Positions 25,691-34,267 are shown, counted from the stretch's first letter. The stretch: 64,000 nucleotides of DNA from Eutrophovita brisbanensis (GCA_038147395.1 JAYQTM010000001.1:682001-746000), one strand, 5' to 3'. Translations and numbers: made by a program. The notes: a model not told the origin generated them from the sequence alone.

Positions 25691-27166
25691 ATGAATGCTG
25701 GAAACCCAGCGGTGGAACACCATAAGGCTCCAAGAATTGGCTTGGTGGTTGGTCTTGTTGTTTTTATTGCGATGTTACTTAGCAGCGCGCCTGAGGGACT
25801 GGACGATACGGCCTGGCGAGTTGCGGCGCTTGGCGTCTTAATGGCGATATTTTGGATGACCGAGGCGATTCCTATTCCAGCGACCGCAATGTTACCGATT
25901 CCCCTTATTCCTTTGCTCAACATCGCGTCGGTCAAGGAGTCAGTTGTCGCATATTCTCATCCTGTTATTTTTTTGTTCATGGGGGGATTTATTGTGGCTC
26001 TGGCTATGGAGCGATGGCGATTTCATCTACGTGTTGCGCTATTTGTTTTGCGGTTTAGCGGTGATCGACCAGCATTCGTTTTGGGTGGGTTCTTAGTCGT
26101 TAGCGCGTTTCTCAGTATGTGGGTATCGAATACTGCGACAACGTTGATGATGCTACCGATCGCAGTATCTGTCGTTGGCGTGTTTGCTGCCCACTCCACC
26201 TATGATGGACAGAAAAGGGATGCGTTTTCAAAAGCGCTGATGTTATCGTTGGCCTACGGTGCATCTGCCGGTGGCATGGCGACACTTGTCGGCACTCCAC
26301 CTAATGCGTTTTTATCAGGGTTCGCAAAACAAAGTTATGGTATTGAGATCGGTTTTGTTGACTGGATGTTAGTCGCGTTACCAATTTCCGTCTTAATGTT
26401 AGTTGCTGTATGGGTGGTGTTAACCCGAGTAGCTTTTAAGATCGAAAATAAGCGGATTCCACAGATCAAAGAGTCGATCGACGCTAAGCTCGCTGAGCAA
26501 GGTGACCCAGAGTTCGGTGAAATTATGATCGGGTTGATTTTTTTATTGTTAGCGGCGCTTTGGATATCGCGACCGTGGCTTAACTCTGTCATCCCCGGAC
26601 TTGCATTATCTGATTCGGTCATTGCCATGGCGGTGGGTCTGTCGACTTTCTTAGTCCCTGTCGATTGGCGTAAAGGGATTTTTTTGATGAATTGGGAGTG
26701 GGCGAAGAAGATTCCTTTTGGTATTTTGCTGTTGTTTGGAGGAGGCCTCACGCTTGCTTCACTCATCGACAAGTCGGGTTTGTCGAGTTGGATTGGAAGC
26801 CAACTGACCGTCTTAGGTGCATTTCCTACGATCGTGCTCGTCATCACAATGGTCTTGATGTTGGTTTTGTTAACCGAGCTGACTTCTAACACGGCGACGA
26901 CCGCAGCCTTTTTACCCTTGGTTGGAGCTCTCGCAGTGTCTCTTGGCGACCCACCTCTATTGCTGGTTATTCCAGCAACGCTCGCTGCCAGTTGTGCGTT
27001 CATGCTGCCAGTGGCGACTCCACCAAACGCGATTGTGTTTTCCTCCGGTTATTTAGAACAGAGAGATATGACTCGATCTGGTTTTCTTTTGAATCTCATC
27101 GGTGTGATTTTGGTGACGGTCGCTGCGTATAGCCTCGTGCTCTGGGTTTTCCAATTGCAAGTGTGA
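25691..27166 (+). CDS. DASS/SLC13 family sodium:carboxylate symporter
   Basis: The 491-residue inner-membrane protein has about eleven hydrophobic helices and the two inverted-repeat signatures of the divalent anion:sodium symporters: SNTATTLMMLPIAVSV near residue 142 with VGTPPNAFL near 200, and LTSNTATTAAFLPL near 400 with VATPPNAIVFSSG near 443. The SNT motifs bind sodium and substrate carboxylate. It likely imports a di- or tricarboxylate. The start is the ATG at 25691, preceded by GGGAG; the frame is open 20 codons further upstream. Confidence 0.92.
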   Translation: MNAGNPAVEHHKAPRIGLVVGLVVFIAMLLSSAPEGLDDTAWRVAALGVLMAIFWMTEAIPIPATAMLPIPLIPLLNIASVKESVVAYSHPVIFLFMGGFIVALAMERWRFHLRVALFVLRFSGDRPAFVLGGFLVVSAFLSMWVSNTATTLMMLPIAVSVVGVFAAHSTYDGQKRDAFSKALMLSLAYGASAGGMATLVGTPPNAFLSGFAKQSYGIEIGFVDWMLVALPISVLMLVAVWVVLTRVAFKIENKRIPQIKESIDAKLAEQGDPEFGEIMIGLIFLLLAALWISRPWLNSVIPGLALSDSVIAMAVGLSTFLVPVDWRKGIFLMNWEWAKKIPFGILLLFGGGLTLASLIDKSGLSSWIGSQLTVLGAFPTIVLVITMVLMLVLLTELTSNTATTAAFLPLVGALAVSLGDPPLLLVIPATLAASCAFMLPVATPPNAIVFSSGYLEQRDMTRSGFLLNLIGVILVTVAAYSLVLWVFQLQV

Positions 27167-27228
27167 CTGTTTGATTAAAAATTAGAGCCTGATGCGCGGA
27201 GGGATCGTACCCAACCGATCGTTGGTGT

Positions 27229-28095
27229 TCAGTCTAAATCGCGTGCGACTCTAAAGCCAAGATCGATTTGATTGACCCGAATAAATTTATATCGCTCAGC
27301 AGTGCGTAAATAATATGGTTGATTCGTGAGCCAGGATCCTCCTCGGTAAGCGCGTTGATCACAGTCACCGTCGGTATACGCGCTTCCATTTAACGGGGCT
27401 CTACTGTGCCTCCAATTTGGATTGAGGCAGTCTTCCACCCATTCCCACACATTGCCTAACATGTCATAAGTGCCAAAAACGTTTGGTTCGAACAAGCCGA
27501 CTGGGCTGGGGCCTGTGAATCCATCCCGGCAAGGCAGAGTATGCCAGCCATATGCGTATTCTCTTTCCGCATCTTCATCGTAAACATTCCCGAAAATACA
27601 AGTATCTTCCGGGTTGATGCCAAAGAAGCGTTTTCTTTTTGTGCCACTTTGCGCCGTATATTCCCACTCGGCTTCTGAGGGTAATCGATATGTTTTTCCT
27701 GTTTTGTTACTGAGCCAGCCGACGAATACTTGAGTATCTTCCCAAGATACATTATTGACGGGTCTCTCTCCACGACCATAACCCTCGTCATCAATTGGTC
27801 GACACACATTGTCTTCGGCGCATAGTTCCCATTGCGTGAATGTGACTTCATGTCTTGCAATTGCAAAGGGTTGTTCAAAATATATATCTAAAATGTAGCC
27901 TTCGTTATAAGGTCCACCAAATTCATTCGGAGGAGAGCCAAAACCGTAAGGCCCTGACGGAATTACAACCATTTCTGGGCAACCGGAGCAGTCTCTGAAA
28001 ACCTCTGAATTTAAGTCTTGTGCTTGAGCGCATCCCCAGAAAATAAGAAGTGACACAAGAGGTTTTAGTAAGTTTGTCCTACGTATTCGTATCAT
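27229..28095 (-). CDS. Exported SUMF1-domain (FGE-sulfatase fold) protein, copy 2
   Basis: This 288-residue protein has a signal peptide (MIRIRRTNLLKPLVSLL, cleavage probably after AQA) and one SUMF1/formylglycine-generating-enzyme fold: DCSGCPEMVVIPSGPYGFGS, EVTFTQWELC, PVNNVSWEDTQVFVGWLS, YRLPSEAEWEYTAQSG, GNVWEWVEDC and AYRGGSW, ending DLGFRVARD. The two catalytic Cys that true FGE has between the RGGSW and GFR blocks are missing (the segment reads LTNQPYYLRTAERYK). It is therefore unlikely to make formylglycine. Its ATG overlaps the stop of the upstream paralogue (ATGA), so the pair is translationally coupled. Several Cys shared by both copies suggest periplasmic disulfides. Confidence 0.88.
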   Translation of the reverse strand: MIRIRRTNLLKPLVSLLIFWGCAQAQDLNSEVFRDCSGCPEMVVIPSGPYGFGSPPNEFGGPYNEGYILDIYFEQPFAIARHEVTFTQWELCAEDNVCRPIDDEGYGRGERPVNNVSWEDTQVFVGWLSNKTGKTYRLPSEAEWEYTAQSGTKRKRFFGINPEDTCIFGNVYDEDAEREYAYGWHTLPCRDGFTGPSPVGLFEPNVFGTYDMLGNVWEWVEDCLNPNWRHSRAPLNGSAYTDGDCDQRAYRGGSWLTNQPYYLRTAERYKFIRVNQIDLGFRVARDLD

Positions 28096-28997
28096 GGTGC
28101 ATCTAGGGATAAGGCGACCCGAAAGCCAAGATCGATTTCTCTTGACCCGAGAAACTTATAACGATGGTGTGTTTGGAGATATTTCGGTGGATGACTTAAC
28201 CATGAGCCTCCTCGGTACGCGCGTTCCGTACAAATTCCAGAGACTCTGGCAGATGAATCATTGGGTGCATTCCGCCAATGAGTTGCTTGACAGTCCTCTA
28301 CCCATTCCCACACATTGCCAACCATGTCATGAACGCCAAATTGGTTGGGCTTAAATGTTCCTACCGGAGCCGAATGCTCAAATCCATCAGAGCAAGGTAG
28401 AGACTCTAATCCATAGCCCAGTACTTCTTCAGCTGTCTCGTCATAGACGTTTGAGAATCGACAAATTTCTTCTTTCTTGACGCCGAAAAAACGTGCTCGT
28501 GTCCCGTTCGCTCGCGCAACGTACTCCCACTCAGCCTCAGTTAGGAGTCGGTACGGTTTTTCTGTTTTTTGACTCAACCATTTTGTATATTTTGTTGCTT
28601 CCGTCCAAGATATATTGGCCACGGGGTGTTCTCCCTCGACCCAGTCTTCCAATTTTATTTCTTGGCAGCCGTCGTCATTGACGCAAGCTCGCCATTGGTT
28701 CACGGTGATTTCATATTTCCCGACCGAGAAACGAGGTACATTGACAAGTCTTAATTCTCCTTCTGAAAAAGGGCGGCCTTGATCAATCGGGGGCCCACCC
28801 ATACCGTATTGGCCCTCAGGTATCACAACCATGATTGGGCAGTCATCACAGTCTTTGAACTCATACCCAGGCTCGACCATTTGCGCGGCAAACGAATGAA
28901 GCGCACAAGTGGCAAACACCAATAATACGAATAGAGTTTGTTTTAGGATCGGTGTCGCTTCAATTGTGTTCAATTTTTTCTGAAGTATTCCCAGCAT
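28092..28997 (-). CDS. Exported SUMF1-domain (FGE-sulfatase fold) protein, copy 1
   Basis: The 301-residue paralogue of the downstream gene has an N-terminal signal (hydrophobic TLFVLLVFATCALHSFA) and the same fold: DCDDCPIMVVIPEGQYGMGG, EITVNQWRAC, PVANISWTEATKYTKWLS, YRLLTEAEWEYVARANG, GNVWEWVEDC, AYRGGSWL and DLGFRVALS. Again the FGE catalytic Cys pair is absent. It is transcribed first, and its 3' end overlaps the second copy by four bases. SUMF1-domain proteins without the Cys pair include ergothioneine and pyoverdine enzymes and structural ligand-binding proteins, so the function is open. I use the ATG at 28997, one codon inside a GTG. Confidence 0.87.
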   Translation of the reverse strand: MLGILQKKLNTIEATPILKQTLFVLLVFATCALHSFAAQMVEPGYEFKDCDDCPIMVVIPEGQYGMGGPPIDQGRPFSEGELRLVNVPRFSVGKYEITVNQWRACVNDDGCQEIKLEDWVEGEHPVANISWTEATKYTKWLSQKTEKPYRLLTEAEWEYVARANGTRARFFGVKKEEICRFSNVYDETAEEVLGYGLESLPCSDGFEHSAPVGTFKPNQFGVHDMVGNVWEWVEDCQATHWRNAPNDSSARVSGICTERAYRGGSWLSHPPKYLQTHHRYKFLGSREIDLGFRVALSLDAP

Positions 28998-29049
28998 CAC
29001 GGTATATTAAGCGCGCCAGAGGAGTTTTAATAAAAGTAAAGGAGCCACA

Positions 29050-29358
29050 ATGATACACGTCGTTGCTGTGATTACGACCAAGCCAGGTAAACGTGATGAG
29101 GTGCTCGAGGCCGCTCGACAAAACCTCGATGCCGTGCGTTCCGAAGATGGGTGTATTGAGTACCAACCAGTCATTGATGAGGATTTTGGTTCTTTTCAAA
29201 CAAAAGTTGGAGAGGATGCTTTTATTGTTATTGAGAAATGGCGTGATGAGGCAGCACTGAAAGCGCATGCCATCGCACCTCACATGGTCGCATACGGGAA
29301 AAAGGTTAAGGATTTGTTGGTCTCTAGAGTCATACACGTTTTAACTTCAGTTAAATAA
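29050..29358 (+). CDS. Antibiotic biosynthesis monooxygenase (ABM) domain protein
   Basis: A 102-residue single ABM domain: VVAVITTKPGKRDEVLEAARQN, EDGCIEYQPVID, and FIVIEKWRDEAALKAHAIAPHMVAY with the conserved Glu-Lys-Trp and His. Homologues (YgiN-like, ActVA-Orf6-like) oxidise quinols or aromatic substrates, or simply bind them, without a cofactor. AAAGGAG precedes the ATG. It diverges from the SUMF1 pair and is followed 15 bases later by the double GGCT gene, so those two probably form an operon. Confidence 0.88.
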   Translation: MIHVVAVITTKPGKRDEVLEAARQNLDAVRSEDGCIEYQPVIDEDFGSFQTKVGEDAFIVIEKWRDEAALKAHAIAPHMVAYGKKVKDLLVSRVIHVLTSVK

Positions 29359-29373
29359 TTTCGAGGAATTTCA

Positions 29374-30261
29374 TTGCTGTACTTTGCCTATGGCTCTAAC
29401 CTTGACGTAGAGGACTGGGAGCGATTTTGTTACCGAAATGGGTTTCGTGCGGATTGTATTAAAGCAATTGATAGAGCCTTCTTGCCGGACCATGAGTTGG
29501 TATTTAATGTGTATTCATCCACGAGAGGGGGTGGGGCACTTAACATTCATCGGCGACCAGGCGCTTGTGTTTACGGTGCACTTTTTGAAGTCAGTGAAGA
29601 AGGATGGCGGGCGCTCGATTTTAAGGAGGGCGTCTCTGAGCGAGTGTATCAACGTATCCAATGCACTGTCTTGAGGCCCGATGGTTCGGTCCAAGAAGCG
29701 GTGACCTATTCCGTGGTTCCTGAGTCCGAGTCCCATTTCATGGAGCCGACATCAGATTATTTCGATGCGGTACATCGAGGATTAGTCCGGTTTGATCATG
29801 AGGCGGATTCCTTTTTTCATGCCGCACGCGGAGATGGTTTCCCGAATTCGCTCTTAGGCGTATTTGTGTATGGAACGTTATTGAGTGGCGAAAGCAGATC
29901 GTGGGTTATCGAGTCGTCAGTGCTATTAGATTTATCGAGCGCTTCCACAAGCGGGGTGTTATACGAGACTGAGCTTGATTATCCAATGCTCGACATAAAG
30001 GCGAACGAAGATGCTGACAAAATCGAGGGAGAGCTGATTTTTTTTCAAGACTTAGCTACCACATTAGCTCAGCTTGACAAAGTCGAGGGTTTTTTAGATT
30101 TCGGCTCTAGCCGAAACGAGTACGATAGGTCCTTGATTACTGTCGAAACATCTGACGGAAAAAAGACGCTCGCTTGGTCATACGTCGCTGGCGATATGTC
30201 AATTACAACACAAAGAATCTATTCGGGATCATGGCGGTTAAAAACCAGTCAAGCGCATTAG
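29374..30261 (+). CDS. Tandem gamma-glutamylcyclotransferase-fold protein
   Basis: The 295-residue protein contains two GGCT/AIG2-like barrels. The first opens with YFAYGSNLDVEDW (residues 3-15) and the second with VFVYGTLLSGESRSW (near residue 163); YGSN and YGTL are the product-binding turns of the fold. The first half resembles bacterial gamma-glutamylcyclotransferase-like proteins and the second the YtfP/AIG2-type branch, so this is a fusion of two branches. It begins with TTG after GAGGAA; no better start is present because the YGSN block is at residue 6. The substrate may be a gamma-glutamyl compound but is not proven. Confidence 0.78.
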   Translation: MLYFAYGSNLDVEDWERFCYRNGFRADCIKAIDRAFLPDHELVFNVYSSTRGGGALNIHRRPGACVYGALFEVSEEGWRALDFKEGVSERVYQRIQCTVLRPDGSVQEAVTYSVVPESESHFMEPTSDYFDAVHRGLVRFDHEADSFFHAARGDGFPNSLLGVFVYGTLLSGESRSWVIESSVLLDLSSASTSGVLYETELDYPMLDIKANEDADKIEGELIFFQDLATTLAQLDKVEGFLDFGSSRNEYDRSLITVETSDGKKTLAWSYVAGDMSITTQRIYSGSWRLKTSQAH

Positions 30262-30275
30262 ATGGTTAGTGCTAA

Positions 30276-31070
30276 TCAGGTTATCTGATTGACGATACCT
30301 CCTTCCACGCGCAGTGTAGCGCCCGTGGTAAGTGCTGACAAAGGACTGCACAGGTATACGGCTAGGGGAGCGACTTCATGAGCCTCAGCAAACCGTTGAA
30401 TAATCGATGTTGATCTATATTTTTCAAAAAATTCTTGTTCTAATTGTTCCAGACTAATCCCCCATTCTTTTGCGCGTTCTCGGCGTTGGCGTTCGGTTGT
30501 GTCTGTCCTGGTTGGGCCAGGCAATAGAGCATTGACGGTTACTCCGGTCCCAGTCAGGGACATTGCTAAACCACGGGAAATACTGAGTTGAGCGCTTTTG
30601 CTGAAACCATAGTGAATCATTTCTGGGGGGATGCTTAGACCAGATTCACTCGATACGAAAATGACCCTACCCCAATTCTTTTCAACCATTTTGGGTGTAT
30701 AAAAGCGCGTAAACCGAATACCGCTCATCACGTTTACATTGAATAAGCGCTCCCAGTCACCGTCCTCAATTTCAAAAAATGGTTTTCTCTCATAGATTCC
30801 AAGGTTATTGATGAGGATCTCTACCTCACTAATTTTGTTGAACACGGATTCGCAGCCCTCGCGCGTCGTGCAGTCGGCAACGATGCCAATAGGTGCTGTC
30901 TTTCGATCCAAGTCGTTGATCTTATCAATGGCTTCATCGACTCGAATTTGTGATCGACCCGTGATGACGACGTTTGCCCCTTCTTTTGCAAGGGCTTCAG
31001 CGATCGCATATCCAATGCCATAAGTTGAACCGGTGATAAGTGCTCTTTTTCCATCAAGTTGCATATCCAT
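30276..31070 (-). CDS. Short-chain dehydrogenase/reductase
   Basis: A classical SDR of 264 residues: cofactor-binding LITGSTYGIGYAIAEAL near residue 11, the NNLG block (LINNLGIYE) near 88, Ser in FVSSESGLS and catalytic Tyr-x3-Lys in HYGFSKSAQ near residue 157, and the VNALLPGPTRTDT segment. The Arg in VITGRSQIRV after the second strand suggests NADP preference. It converges with the GGCT gene with 14 bases between stops. The substrate is unknown. Confidence 0.88.
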   Translation of the reverse strand: MDMQLDGKRALITGSTYGIGYAIAEALAKEGANVVITGRSQIRVDEAIDKINDLDRKTAPIGIVADCTTREGCESVFNKISEVEILINNLGIYERKPFFEIEDGDWERLFNVNVMSGIRFTRFYTPKMVEKNWGRVIFVSSESGLSIPPEMIHYGFSKSAQLSISRGLAMSLTGTGVTVNALLPGPTRTDTTERQRRERAKEWGISLEQLEQEFFEKYRSTSIIQRFAEAHEVAPLAVYLCSPLSALTTGATLRVEGGIVNQIT

Positions 31071-31158
31071 AACGTGTGATCTCCAGTTAACGTTTAGCGT
31101 CTTTATCGTACACTAGCAGTGTCTAATTAATTCGTGTGTTTTTATTATTCTAGAAACA

Positions 31159-32259
31159 ATGGAACGCTTGTCGGAGATTGTATTGATATCGGGGAGCTCC
31201 TCTTTTGAGGCGGCATGTCAGATAGCCGATTTCAGCGAGAAGCATCGTGCGAGAAGGCTCCATGGGCACAGCTATCGGGTCAACGCGCGCGCTCGTTTTT
31301 CGTCTGATGGAGGCACGTTTTTGTCATCGCTTGATCACCTGCAAAAACGGATTGACGTAGTTGCTGATTCTCTCGATTACAGTTTTCTAAATGACAGAAT
31401 AGAGATTCCAACTGATGAGAACGTTGCCCGATATATCTGGGATCGTCTCAGCTCTGATCTTATTTACTCCGTTGGATTACGAAGCCAGGAAAACGAGGGT
31501 ATCGATTTAGATGCCAGTGGGGATGCGCATGTTTGGCGTAAATTTCGATTTGAGGCGGCTCACCGCCTACCTAATGTTCCAGAGGGGCATAAGTGTGGGC
31601 GTATGCATGGCCATGGCTTCGAAGTGATTATTCATGCGCGCTCATCGGTAGAGTCCGCAAATTTTGGTGTTGAATACGAACGCCTTGAAAGGTCTTGGCA
31701 ACTGTTGCATGGTCGCTTGCATCATCAATGTCTCAATGAGATAAATGGGCTTGAGAATCCAACGAGTGAGCTCATATCTCGTTGGATTTGGAATCATCTG
31801 AAGGAGTATTTGCCCGAGTTGAGTTGGGTGACGGTGTATGAGACTGCGACAAGTGGAGCCCATTACGACGGTTTTCTTTTTAAGATTTGGAAGGATTTTT
31901 CAATCGATAGTGCTGTGAAGGTTCGGAATGCATCGGTTTCCGATACTCGCAGAAATATTCACGGTCACACATTTTTATGTCGACTTCACCTCTCGGCCGA
32001 TCTTGATGAGATACTCGGCTGGACCGTCGACTACGGTGATGTAAAGGAAAAATTTAAACCGGTTTTCGATGCGCTTGACCATCGACCACTCTATGAGGTC
32101 AAGAACTTGGACGATAACGATCCATTGAGTATTGCGCGATGGATTAGAGCTGAGGCTGCGTTGGATCTACCTCAGCTCGAGCGAATTGATCTATTTGAAA
32201 CACGTGGATCGGGTGTGATTCTAGACTGGGGTAACTCAGTTCCCGCGCTCCCGATATAG
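31159..32259 (+). CDS. Triple-domain 6-carboxytetrahydropterin synthase (QueD)-like protein
   Basis: The 366-residue protein is three tandem T-fold (QueD/PTPS) domains, against one domain of about 120 residues in ordinary QueD. Domain 1 (about 1-118) has LHGHSY (His35, His37) and Asp73 but no Cys, and FEAAC where the first zinc His should be. Domain 2 (about 125-243) is closest to QueD: FEAAHRLPNVPEGHKCGRMHGH gives His135, Cys146, His150 and His152, but the catalytic Asp-His reads His188-His189. Domain 3 (about 250-360) has IHGHTF (His268, His270), Asp307-His308 and Glu347 but no Cys. QueD makes 6-carboxy-tetrahydropterin for queuosine. The next gene, queE, acts on that product and starts two bases later. 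Confidence 0.88.
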   Translation: MERLSEIVLISGSSSFEAACQIADFSEKHRARRLHGHSYRVNARARFSSDGGTFLSSLDHLQKRIDVVADSLDYSFLNDRIEIPTDENVARYIWDRLSSDLIYSVGLRSQENEGIDLDASGDAHVWRKFRFEAAHRLPNVPEGHKCGRMHGHGFEVIIHARSSVESANFGVEYERLERSWQLLHGRLHHQCLNEINGLENPTSELISRWIWNHLKEYLPELSWVTVYETATSGAHYDGFLFKIWKDFSIDSAVKVRNASVSDTRRNIHGHTFLCRLHLSADLDEILGWTVDYGDVKEKFKPVFDALDHRPLYEVKNLDDNDPLSIARWIRAEAALDLPQLERIDLFETRGSGVILDWGNSVPALPI

Positions 32260-32261
32260 AG

Positions 32262-32897
32262 ATGACGTACAGCATAAAAGAGATGTTTTACACCTTACAA
32301 GGTGAAGGTGCCCAAGCTGGCAGAGCGGCCGTATTTTGTCGTTTTTCAGGCTGTAACCTATGGAGTGGTCGTGAAACAGATCGAGCTTCGGCTGAATGTC
32401 AATTTTGCGACACAGATTTCGTTGGTGTTGACGGCGTCAATGGAGGTAAATTTGAGTCTCCACATGATCTTGCAGCGCTCATTTCCACACTATGGCCATC
32501 GAGTGAGACAGATCGACGTTATGTGGTGTGTACAGGAGGAGAACCGCTATTACAGCTCGATGAACCATTAATCGAGGCATTGCATGACCGAGGATTTCAA
32601 GTGGCCATCGAGACGAATGGCACGTTACCGATCCCCCGAGGTATTGATTGGATATGCGTGAGTCCAAAGGGGCATACGTCTGTCGTTGCCAAGAAAGGTC
32701 ATGAATTAAAGTTGGTTTATCCCCAAGCTGGTGTAGACCCAAAATTATTCCTAAATTGGGAATTCGATCATTTTTTTATTCAACCAATGGATGGCCCACT
32801 CATTGATAAACACGTTCAGCTCGCTATTGAGTATTGCCAGCAAAACCCAATTTGGCGATTTGGTGCCCAAATGCATAAAATGGTCGGTCTAAAGTAG
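32262..32897 (+). CDS. queE: 7-carboxy-7-deazaguanine synthase QueE
   Basis: QueE is a radical SAM enzyme that converts 6-carboxy-tetrahydropterin to 7-carboxy-7-deazaguanine on the way to preQ0 and queuosine. The 211-residue protein has the QueE-specific cluster motif CX14CX2C (Cys31, Cys46, Cys49), the preceding FYTLQGEGAQAGR substrate-binding segment, the glycine-rich TGGEPLLQ near residue 93 and ETNGT near 118. Stop-to-start spacing from the QueD-like gene is two bases, which indicates one operon. queC and queF are not in this window. Confidence 0.95.
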   Translation: MTYSIKEMFYTLQGEGAQAGRAAVFCRFSGCNLWSGRETDRASAECQFCDTDFVGVDGVNGGKFESPHDLAALISTLWPSSETDRRYVVCTGGEPLLQLDEPLIEALHDRGFQVAIETNGTLPIPRGIDWICVSPKGHTSVVAKKGHELKLVYPQAGVDPKLFLNWEFDHFFIQPMDGPLIDKHVQLAIEYCQQNPIWRFGAQMHKMVGLK

Positions 32898-32904
32898 CGA
32901 ACAC

Positions 32905-33432
32905 ATGACGGCGGGTGAGATGCGATCAGTGAGATTAGGTGCGATTTGGATTTTTTTGGTAACTCTGGCTTTCAGCTCATATGCTAATGAGGAGTTGGAG
33001 AATATTTTTGATCAGGGTTATGAGGCTTTCGTTGGTCGAGACTATGCTGGGGCCGCTGACTTTTGGATTCAGTCAGGCAGTCGTGGGCATGTGCGCTCTC
33101 AAAATGGATTAGGCGTCTTATATCGAGATGGTGATCTGGGGCAACCTGACATTGAGGAATCCAGACGCTGGTTCGAAAAGGCTGCTAATCGAGGATACTC
33201 CTACGCAATGTTCAATCTCGGGATGTTGCATAAAAATGGACAACTGATCAATTCAGATGATCGACAAGGATATAAGTGGTTATTTTTATCTGGAACGATC
33301 AACTTTGATGAGAATGCAAATGCTCAATTAAACTTACTTTCTCAACGCATGAATCAGCAAGACATCATTGATGCAAAGTCTGAGGCTCAGTCTTGGATAA
33401 ACGCTTTTTTCTACGGGATTTCGTCTCGGTAA
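32905..33432 (+). CDS. Exported Sel1-repeat protein
   Basis: The 175-residue protein has an N-terminal signal (IWIFLVTLAFSSYA) and about two to three Sel1-type repeats: the first around AADFWIQSGSRGHVRSQNGLG, the second RRWFEKAANRGYSYAMFNLG, and a third weaker unit with GYKWLFLSG. Sel1 repeats are TPR-like alpha solenoids used for protein binding. It begins seven bases after queE and is probably co-transcribed with it, although a role in queuosine synthesis is not expected for an exported protein. Confidence 0.82.
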   Translation: MTAGEMRSVRLGAIWIFLVTLAFSSYANEELENIFDQGYEAFVGRDYAGAADFWIQSGSRGHVRSQNGLGVLYRDGDLGQPDIEESRRWFEKAANRGYSYAMFNLGMLHKNGQLINSDDRQGYKWLFLSGTINFDENANAQLNLLSQRMNQQDIIDAKSEAQSWINAFFYGISSR

Positions 33433-33460
33433 CATCTACAGGAAATTTACAGGGGGAAAT

Positions 33461-34240
33461 ATGGACTTAGGTATCAAAGGTAAAACAGCGATCGTATGCG
33501 CTTCGAGCAGGGGCTTGGGGAAAGCTTGTGCGAATGCTTTGGCGGAGGCGGGTGTCAACCTGGTGTTAAATGGGCGAGATGAGCGAGTCTTGGAGCAGAC
33601 TGCGAATGAGTTATCTCAAAAAACAGGTGTGACAGTGACGCCAGTTCTGGCGGACATCAGTACGAACGAAGGACAAGCGAAAGTGCTGGGTGTGTGTTCG
33701 ACGCCAGATATCCTTGTGAACAATAATGGGGGCCCTCCTTTTAAAGATTTTAGGGAATTAAGCAGGGACGCAATGCTAGAGGGCGTGACGATGAACATGG
33801 TTACACCGATAGAGCTCATTCAGAAGGTCATCGATCATATGATCGAACAAAAATTCGGAAGGATCGTGAACATTACCTCGATGAGTGTGAAAATGCCTGT
33901 GCCAGGTTTAGATCTATCGAGCGGTGCGCGTGCGGGGTTGACAGCGTTTTTAGCGGGTGTCGCAAGAACTGTCGCTGATCATAATGTGACGATTAATAAT
34001 ATTCTCCCCGGTTTCTTTGATACGGACCGCTTGCGTGGAGGGCTCAACTCTTGGGCTGAGAAAGCCGGAGTGAGTGTGGACGAAATCGCTAAGCAGCGGG
34101 CATCACAGATTCCCGCAAATCGTTTTGGTCAGCCCGATGAATTCGGTAGAACGTGTGCGTTTTTATGCAGTGCACACGCTGGCTACATCACCGGACAGAG
34201 TCTCTTGATTGATGGGGGCGTTTACAACAGTGCGTTCTGA
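33461..34240 (+). CDS. Short-chain dehydrogenase/reductase, 3-oxoacyl-ACP reductase-like
   Basis: A 259-residue SDR with AIVCASSRGLGKACANAL near residue 10, LVNNNGGPPFKDF near 86, the Ser in ITSMSVKMP, and NNILPGFFDTDRL. The expected catalytic Tyr of Y-x3-K is not obvious: the aligned segment reads LDLSSGARAGL, so the Tyr and Lys are replaced by Ser and Arg. This substitution occurs in an SDR subgroup often annotated as 3-oxoacyl-ACP reductase and questions normal catalysis. AGGGGGAA precedes the ATG. It ends 27 bases before the convergent gshA. Confidence 0.85.
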   Translation: MDLGIKGKTAIVCASSRGLGKACANALAEAGVNLVLNGRDERVLEQTANELSQKTGVTVTPVLADISTNEGQAKVLGVCSTPDILVNNNGGPPFKDFRELSRDAMLEGVTMNMVTPIELIQKVIDHMIEQKFGRIVNITSMSVKMPVPGLDLSSGARAGLTAFLAGVARTVADHNVTINNILPGFFDTDRLRGGLNSWAEKAGVSVDEIAKQRASQIPANRFGQPDEFGRTCAFLCSAHAGYITGQSLLIDGGVYNSAF

Positions 34241-34267
34241 CGCTTACATGAGGGCAGTATAAAGCCA

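Noticed and set aside
27229..28997. Calling the SUMF1 pair formylglycine-generating (sulfatase-activating) enzymes
   Set aside because: The catalytic Cys pair is absent, both proteins are exported, and no sulfatase gene is in the window.
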